In this document: piece by piece, positions 16,134 through 24,064 of the stretch
Layout: each line of letters opens with the position of its first letter
How positions within the stretch are numbered: the first letter of the stretch is position 1
Assembly: GCF_001955535.1 (NCBI RefSeq)
Contig: NZ_MPVN01000004.1
Location: forward strand, 434,001 to 498,000
Source of the DNA: Paenibacillus sp. FSL H7-0326
GTDB lineage: Bacteria; Bacillota; Bacilli; Paenibacillales; Paenibacillaceae
DNA length: 64,000 nucleotides
Direction of reading: 5' to 3'
The notes under the pieces: generated by a model
Database searches by the model: none
What the model was told of the DNA's origin: nothing
What the model saw: the letters and a program-made list of their open reading frames with translations, nothing else
Position numbers and translations under genes: made by a program

Positions 16134-17201
16134 ATGTTGGATCGTTTACAGGCCCTTGTGGATCGTTATGAGAAGCTTAGTGAGCTGCTGTGTGACCCGG
16201 ATGTGGCGAGTGACAGCAAGAAGCTGAGAGATTATTCGAAGGAACAATCGGATTTGCAGCCTGCGTATGAGGCTTATACCGAATATAAAACTGTCGTTGA
16301 AGAGCTCGATGCAGCGAAGCAAATGCTGAACGAGAAGCTTGACGATGAGATGCGTGAAATGGTGAAGATGGAGATTGATGAGCTGGCTCCCCGCCAGCAG
16401 GAACTCGAGGAGAAGATTCGTATTCTGCTTCTGCCGAAAGACCCGAACGATGACAAGAACGTGATTGTCGAGATTCGTGGTGCGGCAGGCGGTGACGAGG
16501 CTGCGCTGTTCGCTGCAGATCTATACCGGATGTATACACGTTATGCAGAATCCCAAGGCTGGAAGGTCGAGCTGATGGATGTGAATGAGAGTGACCTTGG
16601 CGGATTTAAAGAGGTTATCTTCATGATCAATGGCCGCGGCGCTTACAGCAAAATGAAATACGAGAGCGGCGCTCACCGGGTACAGCGCATCCCTGCGACA
16701 GAATCTGGCGGACGGATTCATACCTCTACTTCTACCGTAGCGGTTATGCCTGAGGCTGAGGATTTTGATATTGAAATACATGACAAGGATATTCGTGTTG
16801 ATACGTTCTGCTCCAGTGGTGCAGGCGGTCAGTCCGTTAATACGACGAAATCGGCCGTTCGGGTAACGCACGTACCAACGGGCATTGTCGCTACATGTCA
16901 GGATGGCAAATCCCAGAACTCCAACAAGGAAAAGGCACTTCAAGTGCTGCGTACTCGGATCTATGACATGATGCGTCAAGAGGAAGAGGCAAAATATGCA
17001 GGTGAGCGGAAGAGCAAAGTCGGTACGGGTGATCGTAGTGAACGGATTCGCACGTACAATTTCCCGCAGAGCCGTGTAACGGATCATCGGATCGGTCTAA
17101 CCATGCATAGACTGGATCAAGTGATGAACGGTGAGATTGAAGAGATTCTGTCTGCCCTGACCATTGCAGAGCAGGCAGAAATCATGGAAAAAGGGGAATA
17201 A
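16134..17201 (+). CDS. prfA: Peptide chain release factor 1
   Basis: This 355-residue class I release factor terminates translation at UAA and UAG. Visible are the codon-recognition tripeptide PAT in RIPATESGGRIHTS (about 184-198), the catalytic GGQ in SSGAGGQSVNTTKSAV (near 230), and the usual N-terminal coiled-coil domain. ATG 16134 lies three bases after AAGAGGTGATT; the GTG at 16125 is part of that ribosome site. It is followed 7 bp later by prmC, the methyltransferase for the GGQ glutamine, a very common pair. Confidence 0.97.
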   Translation: MLDRLQALVDRYEKLSELLCDPDVASDSKKLRDYSKEQSDLQPAYEAYTEYKTVVEELDAAKQMLNEKLDDEMREMVKMEIDELAPRQQELEEKIRILLLPKDPNDDKNVIVEIRGAAGGDEAALFAADLYRMYTRYAESQGWKVELMDVNESDLGGFKEVIFMINGRGAYSKMKYESGAHRVQRIPATESGGRIHTSTSTVAVMPEAEDFDIEIHDKDIRVDTFCSSGAGGQSVNTTKSAVRVTHVPTGIVATCQDGKSQNSNKEKALQVLRTRIYDMMRQEEEAKYAGERKSKVGTGDRSERIRTYNFPQSRVTDHRIGLTMHRLDQVMNGEIEEILSALTIAEQAEIMEKGE

Positions 17202-17208
17202 AGCTTTG

Positions 17209-18096
17209 ATGCGGTTGCAATTTCAATTGCCGCAAGGAAGCAGCAATCGGGAAGCCTTTCTTAAGGCTTCCTCTTTTTTAGAAGACTGTGGTGTGCTGGA
17301 GCCGCAGAATAATGCGCGTTTGCTGCTGGAGTACGTTCTGGGGCTCGAGGGGGCTGCTTATTATATGGCGCTGCCGGATGCTTTTCCGGCGGAGCAGATT
17401 TCAGCATTCGAAGAGGCTGTGAATCGCAAGGGCCAGGGGGAACCGGCCCAGTATATTATAGGGCGGCAGGAATTCTACGGCCTGCCGTTTATGGTAAGTC
17501 CCGCCGTGCTGATCCCGAGGCCCGAGACGGAGCTGCTCGTCGAGGCGGTCATGCTGCACGGCGACAGGCTGTGGCCAGGCGGAACACCGCTGGCCGCAGA
17601 TATTGGCACAGGCAGCGGCGCCATTGCGGTGACGCTGGCGGTGAAGCGGACGGGCTGGCATGTCGAAGCAAGCGACATCAGCCCGGAGGCGCTCGCCGTA
17701 GCTGCACAGAATGCAGCAGCGAACGGCGCAGCCGTGCAGTTTCGCGAGGGCGATCTGCTCGCGCCCTTCGCGGGGGAGCGGGTCGACATCCTGGTGTCGA
17801 ACCCGCCTTATATCCCGGCGGATGATATCGCCGGGCTGCAGCGTGAGGTGCGCGAGCATGAGCCGCGCACTGCGCTGGATGGAGGTCCGGATGGGCTCGG
17901 CCCTTACCGGACCATGATGGCGCAGCTGGCCCTGCTCGCTGCGCCGCCGCGGCTCGTTGGCTTCGAGCTTGGCCAAGGCCAGGCGGAGGATGTGGCCGAG
18001 CTGCTGCGTGTGGCCGGCCACTGGGATGAGATCATTGTTGTGCCGGATCTCGCTGGAATTGATCGTCATGTTATGGGAATCAGAAATAAAGGATAA
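17209..18096 (+). CDS. prmC: Release factor glutamine methyltransferase PrmC (HemK)
   Basis: A SAM-dependent enzyme of about 295 residues that methylates the GGQ glutamine of release factors. It has an N-terminal helical domain, then RPETELLVEAV (about 104-114), the SAM motif DIGTGSGAIAVTLA (about 129-142) and catalytic NPPYIPADD (about 198-206). A TTG at 17206 is an alternative start. From about 17480 to 18060 the gene is markedly more GC-rich than its neighbours, with third positions mostly G or C, although the protein remains a normal PrmC. Confidence 0.93.
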   Translation: MRLQFQLPQGSSNREAFLKASSFLEDCGVLEPQNNARLLLEYVLGLEGAAYYMALPDAFPAEQISAFEEAVNRKGQGEPAQYIIGRQEFYGLPFMVSPAVLIPRPETELLVEAVMLHGDRLWPGGTPLAADIGTGSGAIAVTLAVKRTGWHVEASDISPEALAVAAQNAAANGAAVQFREGDLLAPFAGERVDILVSNPPYIPADDIAGLQREVREHEPRTALDGGPDGLGPYRTMMAQLALLAAPPRLVGFELGQGQAEDVAELLRVAGHWDEIIVVPDLAGIDRHVMGIRNKG

Positions 18097-18103
18097 AGCT
18101 GGA

Positions 18104-18142
18104 AGAGGGATTACGAAATTGTAATCCCTCTTGATTTTCTTT
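18104..18142 (+). terminator. Rho-independent terminator of prfA-prmC
   Basis: AGAGGGATTAC pairs with GTAATCCCTCT (11 bp, 6-nt loop), followed by TGATTTTCTTTTT. Confidence 0.9.
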
Positions 18143-18282
18143 TTCCGAATCTATCCCTTACAATAGATGAAGTGTGTAATATTATGTCGAATTAAAATTG
18201 TGAATTGTGAAATGCGCTGATGGTTTCATACACGCTTTATCGTGTCGAACCGAAACAGGATGCGTTTTAGGGGGACGGCTTC

Positions 18283-19485
18283 ATGCTGCAGAAGTTTAAA
18301 AAGATGGATGCTTCCATCCTGGTTATCATCTGCCTGCTTATGGTCATTAGTATCTTGAGCTTGTACAGTGCCACGCACGGCACGAAACTAGAAGGTCATC
18401 ATCTTCGGATGCTGGCTTATTATGTGCTGGGCTTCGGAGCAATGTTTGCAATTACGCTGGTCGATTATCGGCTGTTAGTCAAATATGCTTTGTATATCTA
18501 TTTCTTCGGACTGGCTACACTGCTCGCAGCGAACTTCTTCGGAAGTAACCTGAATAATGCGACCGGCTGGATTCAGCTCGGACCGCTGTCTATTCAGCCG
18601 GCAGAGCTCTTCAAGCTGGTACTGGTTATTTTCCTCGCCTCTGTGCTGATTAAACGGGACAAGTCGAAGCTGGATTTTTGGAAAGACGTTGTGCCAATCG
18701 GCCTTCTGACTTTTTTGCCGTTTGCTCTTGTCATGCTTCAGAATGACCTTGGAAACGCGCTGGCCTATGTGGTGATACTGATTGCTCTCTTGTGGATCGG
18801 GAATGTTAAAGCGTCTCATGCCCTCATTGGTTTTGTCATTGTCGCTGTTATAGTGGGCGGCGGCATCAAGCTGTATACGGTATACCACGACTCGATCTAT
18901 GATTATCTAGACAAACTCGGCCGTACGCACTGGGCTGAGCGTCTCGACCCTTGGCTCGTTCCCGAGAAGGCGACAGCCAAAGCCTCCTGGCACACCGATA
19001 ATGCCAAGCTCGCCATCGGATCTGGCGGGATTACGGGGAAAGGCTTCATGGACGGCTCCTCAGTACAATCCGGACGAGTTCCGTACACCTACTCCGACTC
19101 CATATTTGTGCTGATTGCGGAGGAATTCGGGTTTGTAGGTTCATCGGTACTGCTGCTGCTGTACTTTATACTGATTCACCGCATGATCTTGATTGCACTG
19201 GAGACGAAGGAGAGGACCGGGCCGTACATTATTGTCGGTGTGGTGGCGATGTATTTGTATCAGGTGTTCGTCAATATCGGCGCCTTCATTGGGATCATGC
19301 CGCTGACCGGAATTACACTTCCCTTCATTAGTTACGGGGGAACGTCACTTATGATTAATATGGCAAGTATCGGCTTGATCATGAGTATTCGGGTGCACGG
19401 ACAGGAGACCGATGATGATATCCCATCTCCATCGAGCAATGAGCAGAAGAAACGCTCTTTCAGCCGCAAGGAAGCTAGAGCCTAG
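18283..19485 (+). CDS. rodA: SEDS-family peptidoglycan polymerase, RodA-like
   Basis: A 400-residue polytopic membrane protein with about ten helices. SEDS hallmarks are present: GWIQLGPLSIQPAELFKL (about 87-104), LQNDLGNALAYV (about 150-161, including the conserved catalytic Asp) and PLTGITLPFISYGGTSL (about 342-358). Family members (RodA, FtsW, SpoVE) polymerise lipid II with a partner class B PBP. Placement between prmC and spoIIR and the GPLSIQPAE form suggest RodA, but FtsW or SpoVE remain possible. The C-terminal tail is basic and cytoplasmic. It stands alone behind GGGGGAC. Confidence 0.85.
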   Translation: MLQKFKKMDASILVIICLLMVISILSLYSATHGTKLEGHHLRMLAYYVLGFGAMFAITLVDYRLLVKYALYIYFFGLATLLAANFFGSNLNNATGWIQLGPLSIQPAELFKLVLVIFLASVLIKRDKSKLDFWKDVVPIGLLTFLPFALVMLQNDLGNALAYVVILIALLWIGNVKASHALIGFVIVAVIVGGGIKLYTVYHDSIYDYLDKLGRTHWAERLDPWLVPEKATAKASWHTDNAKLAIGSGGITGKGFMDGSSVQSGRVPYTYSDSIFVLIAEEFGFVGSSVLLLLYFILIHRMILIALETKERTGPYIIVGVVAMYLYQVFVNIGAFIGIMPLTGITLPFISYGGTSLMINMASIGLIMSIRVHGQETDDDIPSPSSNEQKKRSFSRKEARA

Positions 19486-19502
19486 TAAGTAAGATAAGAA
19501 TC

Positions 19503-19580
19503 AGGGAAGTACGGACTGTCGCAGAGGAGCTGCTCTGCACAGAGCTGTGCTTCTCTTTTTATTTTCACAAGTGCGGACTT
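19503..19580 (+). terminator. Probable terminator of rodA
   Basis: An outer AGGGAAGT/ACTTCCCT pair encloses an inner GCAGAG/CTCTGC hairpin and a second stem ending in CTTCTC, followed by TTTTTATTTT. The exact fold is uncertain. Confidence 0.5.
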
Positions 19581-19698
19581 CCCTTTCTATGAACTCTATC
19601 ATCCCATCTCTCGATCCCCTTATCTGCAGTCTCATTTCTACGTACTAGTTGGCGTTATTTACGAAATGAATCGAATCTCTTAAATTTTCAAATGCTAG

Positions 19699-19726
19699 GT
19701 TTAACTCTAGCAAATGGGGACATACT
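19699..19726 (+). promoter_or_regulatory. Sigma-F-type promoter of spoIIR
   Basis: GTTTA (19699-19703), 14 bp, then GGACATACT. This has the same box shapes and spacing as the stronger candidate upstream of spoIIQ. spoIIR is a known sigma-F target in B. subtilis. Confidence 0.5.
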
Positions 19727-19764
19727 GATAGACATGAAGAACATGGCCTAAGGGGGAGACGGGT

Positions 19765-20433
19765 ATGCGGAAGAGTATGAAGCAGTTTCTAATGATCGTG
19801 GTGGTAATGATGATTGTCATGATGAGCTGGGAAGGTCAAAAGATGGATGCTGCGCTTCATCAAACTCTTATTCCGCAGGAGTCCATCCGGCTGCGTATAC
19901 TGGCTAACTCAGATATGCCGGGTGACCAGCTCGTCAAAAGAGAGATTCGGGACGCTGTCGTCATGCAGATGAATGAGTGGGTCCCTGAGCTCGACAACCC
20001 GAATAGTCTGAATCAGGCAAGAACGATGGTTCAAACGCATATTCCTCAGCTTAAAGAATTGGTAGGCGAGGAGCTCGCTGCACGCGGACTGGATTATGAG
20101 TATAATGTAGAGCTGGCGGTCGTCCCTTTTCCGACAAAGATGTACGGCAAGTTGATCTATCCGGCAGGCGATTATGAAGCGGTTCGAATTACGCTCGGTA
20201 AAGGCGAAGGTCAGAATTGGTGGTGCGTGTTATTCCCTCCTCTATGCTTTGTAGGTGGCAGTAACGGAGATCTCGCGGATAAGGATACAGCTGATACAGG
20301 GAATTCGGCGAATGGAAATGAACAAACCACAGAGGTAGCTGCTGCAGAGGGCACTTCTGAGCCTGAAGTCCGATTTTTCTTATGGGATTTATTGGTTAAA
20401 ATATGGGACTGGGCAGACAGCATGTTTGCTTAG
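19765..20433 (+). CDS. spoIIR: Stage II sporulation protein R
   Basis: A 222-residue exported signalling protein made in the forespore. It triggers SpoIIGA to process pro-sigma-E in the mother cell. It has an N-terminal hydrophobic segment (residues 7-22) as signal peptide, then IRLRILANSDMPGDQLVKREIRDAV (shown here as separate blocks IRLRILANSD and VKREIRDAV), both family hallmarks. PAGDYEAVRITLGKGEGQNW and WWCVLFPPLCFV follow. The acidic Asn/Glu-rich segment between about 175 and 205 is variable in the family. The ribosome site is AAGGGGGAG. Confidence 0.95.
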   Translation: MRKSMKQFLMIVVVMMIVMMSWEGQKMDAALHQTLIPQESIRLRILANSDMPGDQLVKREIRDAVVMQMNEWVPELDNPNSLNQARTMVQTHIPQLKELVGEELAARGLDYEYNVELAVVPFPTKMYGKLIYPAGDYEAVRITLGKGEGQNWWCVLFPPLCFVGGSNGDLADKDTADTGNSANGNEQTTEVAAAEGTSEPEVRFFLWDLLVKIWDWADSMFA

Positions 20434-20645
20434 CAGATCGTAGTTAACGAGGGAAAAGTGTGAGGCGGGTGCCGTTCACCGGAATCGAATAATGGCATGG
20501 CCATCTCATCGAAAACTCAACAACTATGCTATACTATAAACATTTACGAATACAAGATGAGGCTGGATGATTACAAATGACAAACAATTCAAATAGAACA
20601 GATAAGGAACAGCCTGTTATCAAAGCTAGTGGAGGAGACGCGGGA

Positions 20646-21749
20646 ATGGAGACCTCTTATTGGCAGGTGTCGCCGCAGAACAGCAGTGTACAGAATGGCT
20701 GGCAGGAACATCATACGATACAAGCGATGGAACATCTGGAAGAAGCTGCTCAGCTCCTTCGGGACGGTTCCATTGTTGCGTTTCCTACAGAGACGGTGTA
20801 CGGACTGGGGGCGGATGCGAGAAATACGTCAGCGGTGGAAGCGGTGTTTGAAGCCAAAGGGAGACCTTCAGACAATCCGTTAATCGTGCATATTGCGAAT
20901 CGGGAGCAGCTAGTCGAATTTGTAAGTGAAATCAATGAAATATCGGAAGCGCTGATGAATGCTTTTTGGCCGGGACCGCTTACGATTATTCTACCGCTTA
21001 AGCCAGGAGTCTTGTCAGCACGGGTAACTGCGGGCCTCGACACGGTTGGCGTTCGTATGCCGGACCATCCTGTGGCTCTGCAGCTCCTGGCCTTGGCGGA
21101 CTGCCCTGTTGCTGCTCCAAGTGCGAATCGCTCAGGAAGACCCAGTCCTACACTCGCGGAGCATGTTCAGGTTGATCTGGATGGACGCATTGCCGGGATT
21201 GTGGACGGCGGGGCTACCGGTGTTGGGGTGGAATCAACGGTCGTGCAAGCAAATGCGGATGGAACAGTAACGATTCTGCGTCCTGGTGGAATTACGGCAG
21301 AACAGCTGGGGACGGTTGCTTCCGAGGTTCGCGTGGACCCGGGTCTTGCTGCGGATCACAATGAGAGCTTGGTTGCGCCCCGTTCACCAGGTATGAAATA
21401 CACGCATTATGCCCCCAAAGGTGCACTCTGTATAGTCGATGGAGATGCTTCTAAAGTAACGGATTATATCTCCAGCAGGCTTCACGAAGCCAAGGGACGC
21501 GGGGAAGTAACTGCGGTTCTAGCCTTCAGTGAGCATATCGGTCAGTATCAGGCAGATGGTTTGTTCTCGCTGGGCAGTATGGACCGGCTGGCAGAGGGAG
21601 CTCATCTGCTATATGCCGCACTCCGAAGCTGTGATGAGATGGGCGCATCCTATATTCTGGCTGAGGCATGTCCTTCCACGGGGCTTGGTGCAGCGATTAT
21701 GAATCGTCTGTTAAAAGCAGCCGGACATCAGATCATCCATGTGACGTAA
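20646..21749 (+). CDS. ywlC: Threonylcarbamoyl-AMP synthase (Sua5/YwlC)
   Basis: An enzyme of about 367 residues that makes L-threonylcarbamoyl-AMP from Thr, bicarbonate and ATP for the t6A37 modification of ANN-decoding tRNAs. The N-terminal YrdC domain has FPTETVYGLGADA, KGRPSDNPLIVHI, FWPGPLT and APSANRSGRPSPT. The C-terminal Sua5 domain starts after RSPGMKYTHYAP. ATG 20646 is preceded by GGAGGAG and fits best; an earlier in-frame ATG at 20577 would add 23 residues but has no good ribosome site. Gene order matches B. subtilis ywlC. Confidence 0.93.
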   Translation: METSYWQVSPQNSSVQNGWQEHHTIQAMEHLEEAAQLLRDGSIVAFPTETVYGLGADARNTSAVEAVFEAKGRPSDNPLIVHIANREQLVEFVSEINEISEALMNAFWPGPLTIILPLKPGVLSARVTAGLDTVGVRMPDHPVALQLLALADCPVAAPSANRSGRPSPTLAEHVQVDLDGRIAGIVDGGATGVGVESTVVQANADGTVTILRPGGITAEQLGTVASEVRVDPGLAADHNESLVAPRSPGMKYTHYAPKGALCIVDGDASKVTDYISSRLHEAKGRGEVTAVLAFSEHIGQYQADGLFSLGSMDRLAEGAHLLYAALRSCDEMGASYILAEACPSTGLGAAIMNRLLKAAGHQIIHVT

Positions 21750-21828
21750 GAACCTCATACTTGTCATGTTTTACTTCTTGTCCGCATATCGTGTACAAGA
21801 CTTATAGTGAACATGGGGGTATGAATGA

Positions 21829-22389
21829 ATGCTGGTCGCACCTGCTGAACTCGGCCATCTTATCACAATTATGATTATGGCTGTTGCTCTAGGAATGGAT
21901 GCATTTTCGCTGGGTATCGGAATAGGCATGAAGGGGATTCGGCTTCTGCATGTGCTTCGGCTGAGCTTGTTGATATCGCTGTTTCATATTCTTATGCCTT
22001 TGATTGGTTTCTACACAGGACAGTATGTCAGCTCCTTTCTGGGTCAGATTACTTCATATGTAGCAGGAGGCTTGCTTCTTGCACTCGGTGCACATATGAT
22101 ATTTAACGCCTTGAGACCTGGGGAGTCCAACTTCATGGACCACCGGACGTTTGCGGGGACGATGATATTTGCGGTTAGTGTTAGTATTGATTCCTTCTCC
22201 GTTGGTGTAACCCTCGGTATGTTCAAGAGTGATTTATGGCTGACCGTTATCGCCTTCGGCATCTGTGGTTTCGTGATGTCGATGGTCGGTTTATTGATAG
22301 GCAGAAGAGTGAGCCGTAATCTCGGAGAATACGGAGAAGCTGTAGGAGGGGCCATATTGCTGGCTTTTGGCATGCTGTTCATCTTCTAG
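21829..22389 (+). CDS. mntP: Manganese efflux pump MntP
   Basis: A 186-residue membrane protein with six helices arranged as two inverted repeats. Each half carries the family aspartate motif: MAVALGMDAFSLGIGIG (about 17-33) and VSVSIDSFSVGVTLG (about 114-128). MntP exports Mn2+ from the cytoplasm. No manganese riboswitch or MntR box was recognised upstream. It is B. subtilis ywlD in position, between ywlC and ywlE. Confidence 0.92.
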   Translation: MLVAPAELGHLITIMIMAVALGMDAFSLGIGIGMKGIRLLHVLRLSLLISLFHILMPLIGFYTGQYVSSFLGQITSYVAGGLLLALGAHMIFNALRPGESNFMDHRTFAGTMIFAVSVSIDSFSVGVTLGMFKSDLWLTVIAFGICGFVMSMVGLLIGRRVSRNLGEYGEAVGGAILLAFGMLFIF

Positions 22390-22404
22390 CTCGATTTTTC
22401 TCTT

Positions 22405-22433
22405 TTGCATATTGAGACGAAGCGTCATACAAT
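22405..22433 (+). promoter_or_regulatory. Sigma-A-type promoter of ywlE
   Basis: TTGCAT and TACAAT are separated by 17 bp, about 70 bp upstream of the ywlE start. Confidence 0.5.
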
Positions 22434-22503
22434 AGAATTCATCTCATAGGGAACTTAATGACAATGGATTTCATCCAGTTATACAGACGACGGAGGTGAC
22501 AAT

Positions 22504-23076
22504 ATGAAGAATATTCTATTCGTATGTACAGGCAATACATGCCGCAGCCCGATGGCAGAGGGTCTGTTTCGCAAAGCTGCTGCTTCAAGAGGTATTGATG
22601 TCGAAGTTCGATCCGCAGGAGTGTCTGCGATAGATGGAAGTACCATCTCTCGTCATGCAGCTGCTGTGCTCAGGGATCACGATATTCAGGATGTCATAAC
22701 TTCATCCTCGGTCAATCGCGATCTAGTCCAATGGGCAGATCTTATATTAACCCTAACGGGTTCACATAAGCAGCAAGTCATTCATCACTATCCTGAGTGT
22801 GCTGATAAGATCTACACGCTGAAGGAATATGCAGAAGATGATCCGAAAGTCCTGGCTGATCTTAAGGAACGGGATCGATTGTATGCAGAATGGCAAATGA
22901 AGCGTGCGCTTGGACAGGAAGTGCTGGACTCGGATCGTCAGCGTATTATCGAAATCCAGCAGCGAATTCCAAGCTTTGATATTTCAGACCCTTTTGGGGG
23001 CAGCAGAGAAGATTATGATGTGACGGCAGCGGAGATCCGTTCTGCGGTTGAGCGTGTACTGGATAAGCTCAGCTGA
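22504..23076 (+). CDS. ywlE: Protein-arginine-phosphatase YwlE
   Basis: A 190-residue LMW-PTP-fold enzyme. The P-loop CTGNTCRSPMAEGLF (residues 7-21) starts the protein. The threonine in CTGNTCRS is the residue that gives arginine-phosphate specificity in YwlE, in place of the bulkier residue of tyrosine phosphatases. The general acid lies in FDISDPFGGSREDY (about 158-171). It reverses McsB arginine phosphorylation that marks proteins for ClpCP. A middle segment (about 90-140) is longer than in B. subtilis YwlE (150 aa). Confidence 0.92.
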   Translation: MKNILFVCTGNTCRSPMAEGLFRKAAASRGIDVEVRSAGVSAIDGSTISRHAAAVLRDHDIQDVITSSSVNRDLVQWADLILTLTGSHKQQVIHHYPECADKIYTLKEYAEDDPKVLADLKERDRLYAEWQMKRALGQEVLDSDRQRIIEIQQRIPSFDISDPFGGSREDYDVTAAEIRSAVERVLDKLS

Positions 23077-23104
23077 TTTTTTTGGTGCAGCACTCTAGAA
23101 ATAG

Positions 23105-23133
23105 TTGATTTCTAACATCTGATGTTCTATGAT
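23105..23133 (+). promoter_or_regulatory. Sigma-A-type promoter of the ZTP riboswitch-ywlG-glyA unit
   Basis: TTGATT (23105-23110), 17 bp, TATGAT (23128-23133). The start predicted near 23140 lies just before the riboswitch aptamer. Confidence 0.65.
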
Positions 23134-23151
23134 GAAGAAGATAAATGAGAT

Positions 23152-23225
23152 TCCGGTGTAACTGGCGACAAGTGTGGATTAAACCACGATGGAGCATCGG
23201 AGATAACGGCCGGTCGCCTGGGCAA
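23152..23225 (+). ncRNA. ZTP (pfl) riboswitch aptamer
   Basis: Conserved blocks of the pfl motif are present in order: TAACTGGCGAC, a GTGG/CCAC hairpin, GGAGC, and the 3' hallmark GGTCGCCTGGGCA. GGCGAC (23164-23169) pairs with GTCGCC (23213-23218) to close P1. The class senses ZMP/ZTP, which accumulates when 10-formyl-THF is short, and turns on one-carbon genes. It is followed at once by a terminator hairpin, so ligand binding should allow read-through into ywlG and glyA. The assignment is from motif recognition, without a covariance search. Confidence 0.85.
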
Positions 23226-23277
23226 AAGAGCATTTCTTGCACGCAAGGTATACTTGTGTGGGAGACTGCTCTTTTTT
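23226..23277 (+). terminator. Terminator / expression platform of the ZTP riboswitch
   Basis: AAGAGCA pairs with TGCTCTT, followed by TTTTCG; a smaller CTTGC/GCAAG hairpin lies in the loop. The 5' arm begins right after the conserved CCTGGGC, which fits a ligand-controlled terminator. Confidence 0.8.
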
Positions 23278-23425
23278 CGTATTTCGTCATATTTTTCGGT
23301 ATAATAAGACTCAAATGATCTTGGCAGATCGCAAAATAGGGCGAATTAGACGATTCTCATGAGTGAACAACTCTTTCTTGCGATCGTTTTGAAGTCACAA
23401 ACGGAAGGGGAGGGTTCATTAGGCT

Positions 23426-24022
23426 ATGGAACAGAACAGCAGTCACCCGGAATTGGACCAAATTACGGCACAGACAGCTGAGGTGCTGGAAGAGCTTGCG
23501 ATTGAAGGAAAGCTTGGTCCAGGTAAAGTCGTCGTCATTGGCACCAGTACAAGCGAGGTAGCAGGCAAGCGCATTGGGACAGCTGGAGCCTCAGAGATTG
23601 CACAAGCATTGCTTCAAGGTATAAATGAAGTGAAGAATGCTTACGGTTTTGAGGTTGCTGTGCAGTGCTGCGAGCATTTGAACCGAGCATTGGTTCTGGA
23701 GCGTTCGCTGCTTGAGAGGCTTGGACTTACGGAGGTAGCAGCCGTACCGGTTCCGAAGGCAGGAGGCTCCATGGCCGCCGCAGCTTATCGATCTCTGCAA
23801 GAACCCTGTCTTGCCGAAACGATTGAAGCGCATGCGGGCATGGATATCGGTGAGACACTCATCGGCATGCATTTGAGGAGAGTTGCTGTTCCTTACCGTA
23901 CAGCAAGGCGTTATATTGGGGAAGCACGGGTGACTACCGCATTGTCGAGGCCGAAGCTTATTGGCGGAGAGCGTGCGGTGTACCAGCTTGATGTAATCGG
24001 CAACACTTCAACTTGTGATTGA
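23426..24022 (+). CDS. ywlG: UPF0340/DUF436 family protein YwlG
   Basis: A 198-residue cytoplasmic protein of unknown function conserved in Firmicutes. Recognisable features: VVIGTSTSEVAGKRIGTAGA (about 36-55), CCEHLNRALVLER (about 80-92) with a conserved Cys pair, and PKAGGSMAAAAY. It sits between the ZTP riboswitch and glyA, 42 bp before glyA, so the riboswitch should control both. That places it near folate or serine/glycine metabolism; this is inference from context. rpiB (ywlF), normally between ywlE and ywlG, is missing. Confidence 0.88.
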   Translation: MEQNSSHPELDQITAQTAEVLEELAIEGKLGPGKVVVIGTSTSEVAGKRIGTAGASEIAQALLQGINEVKNAYGFEVAVQCCEHLNRALVLERSLLERLGLTEVAAVPVPKAGGSMAAAAYRSLQEPCLAETIEAHAGMDIGETLIGMHLRRVAVPYRTARRYIGEARVTTALSRPKLIGGERAVYQLDVIGNTSTCD

Positions 24023-24064
24023 GAATTTAATTAAAACAGCTATCATATGGGAGGAATTCAAGTT

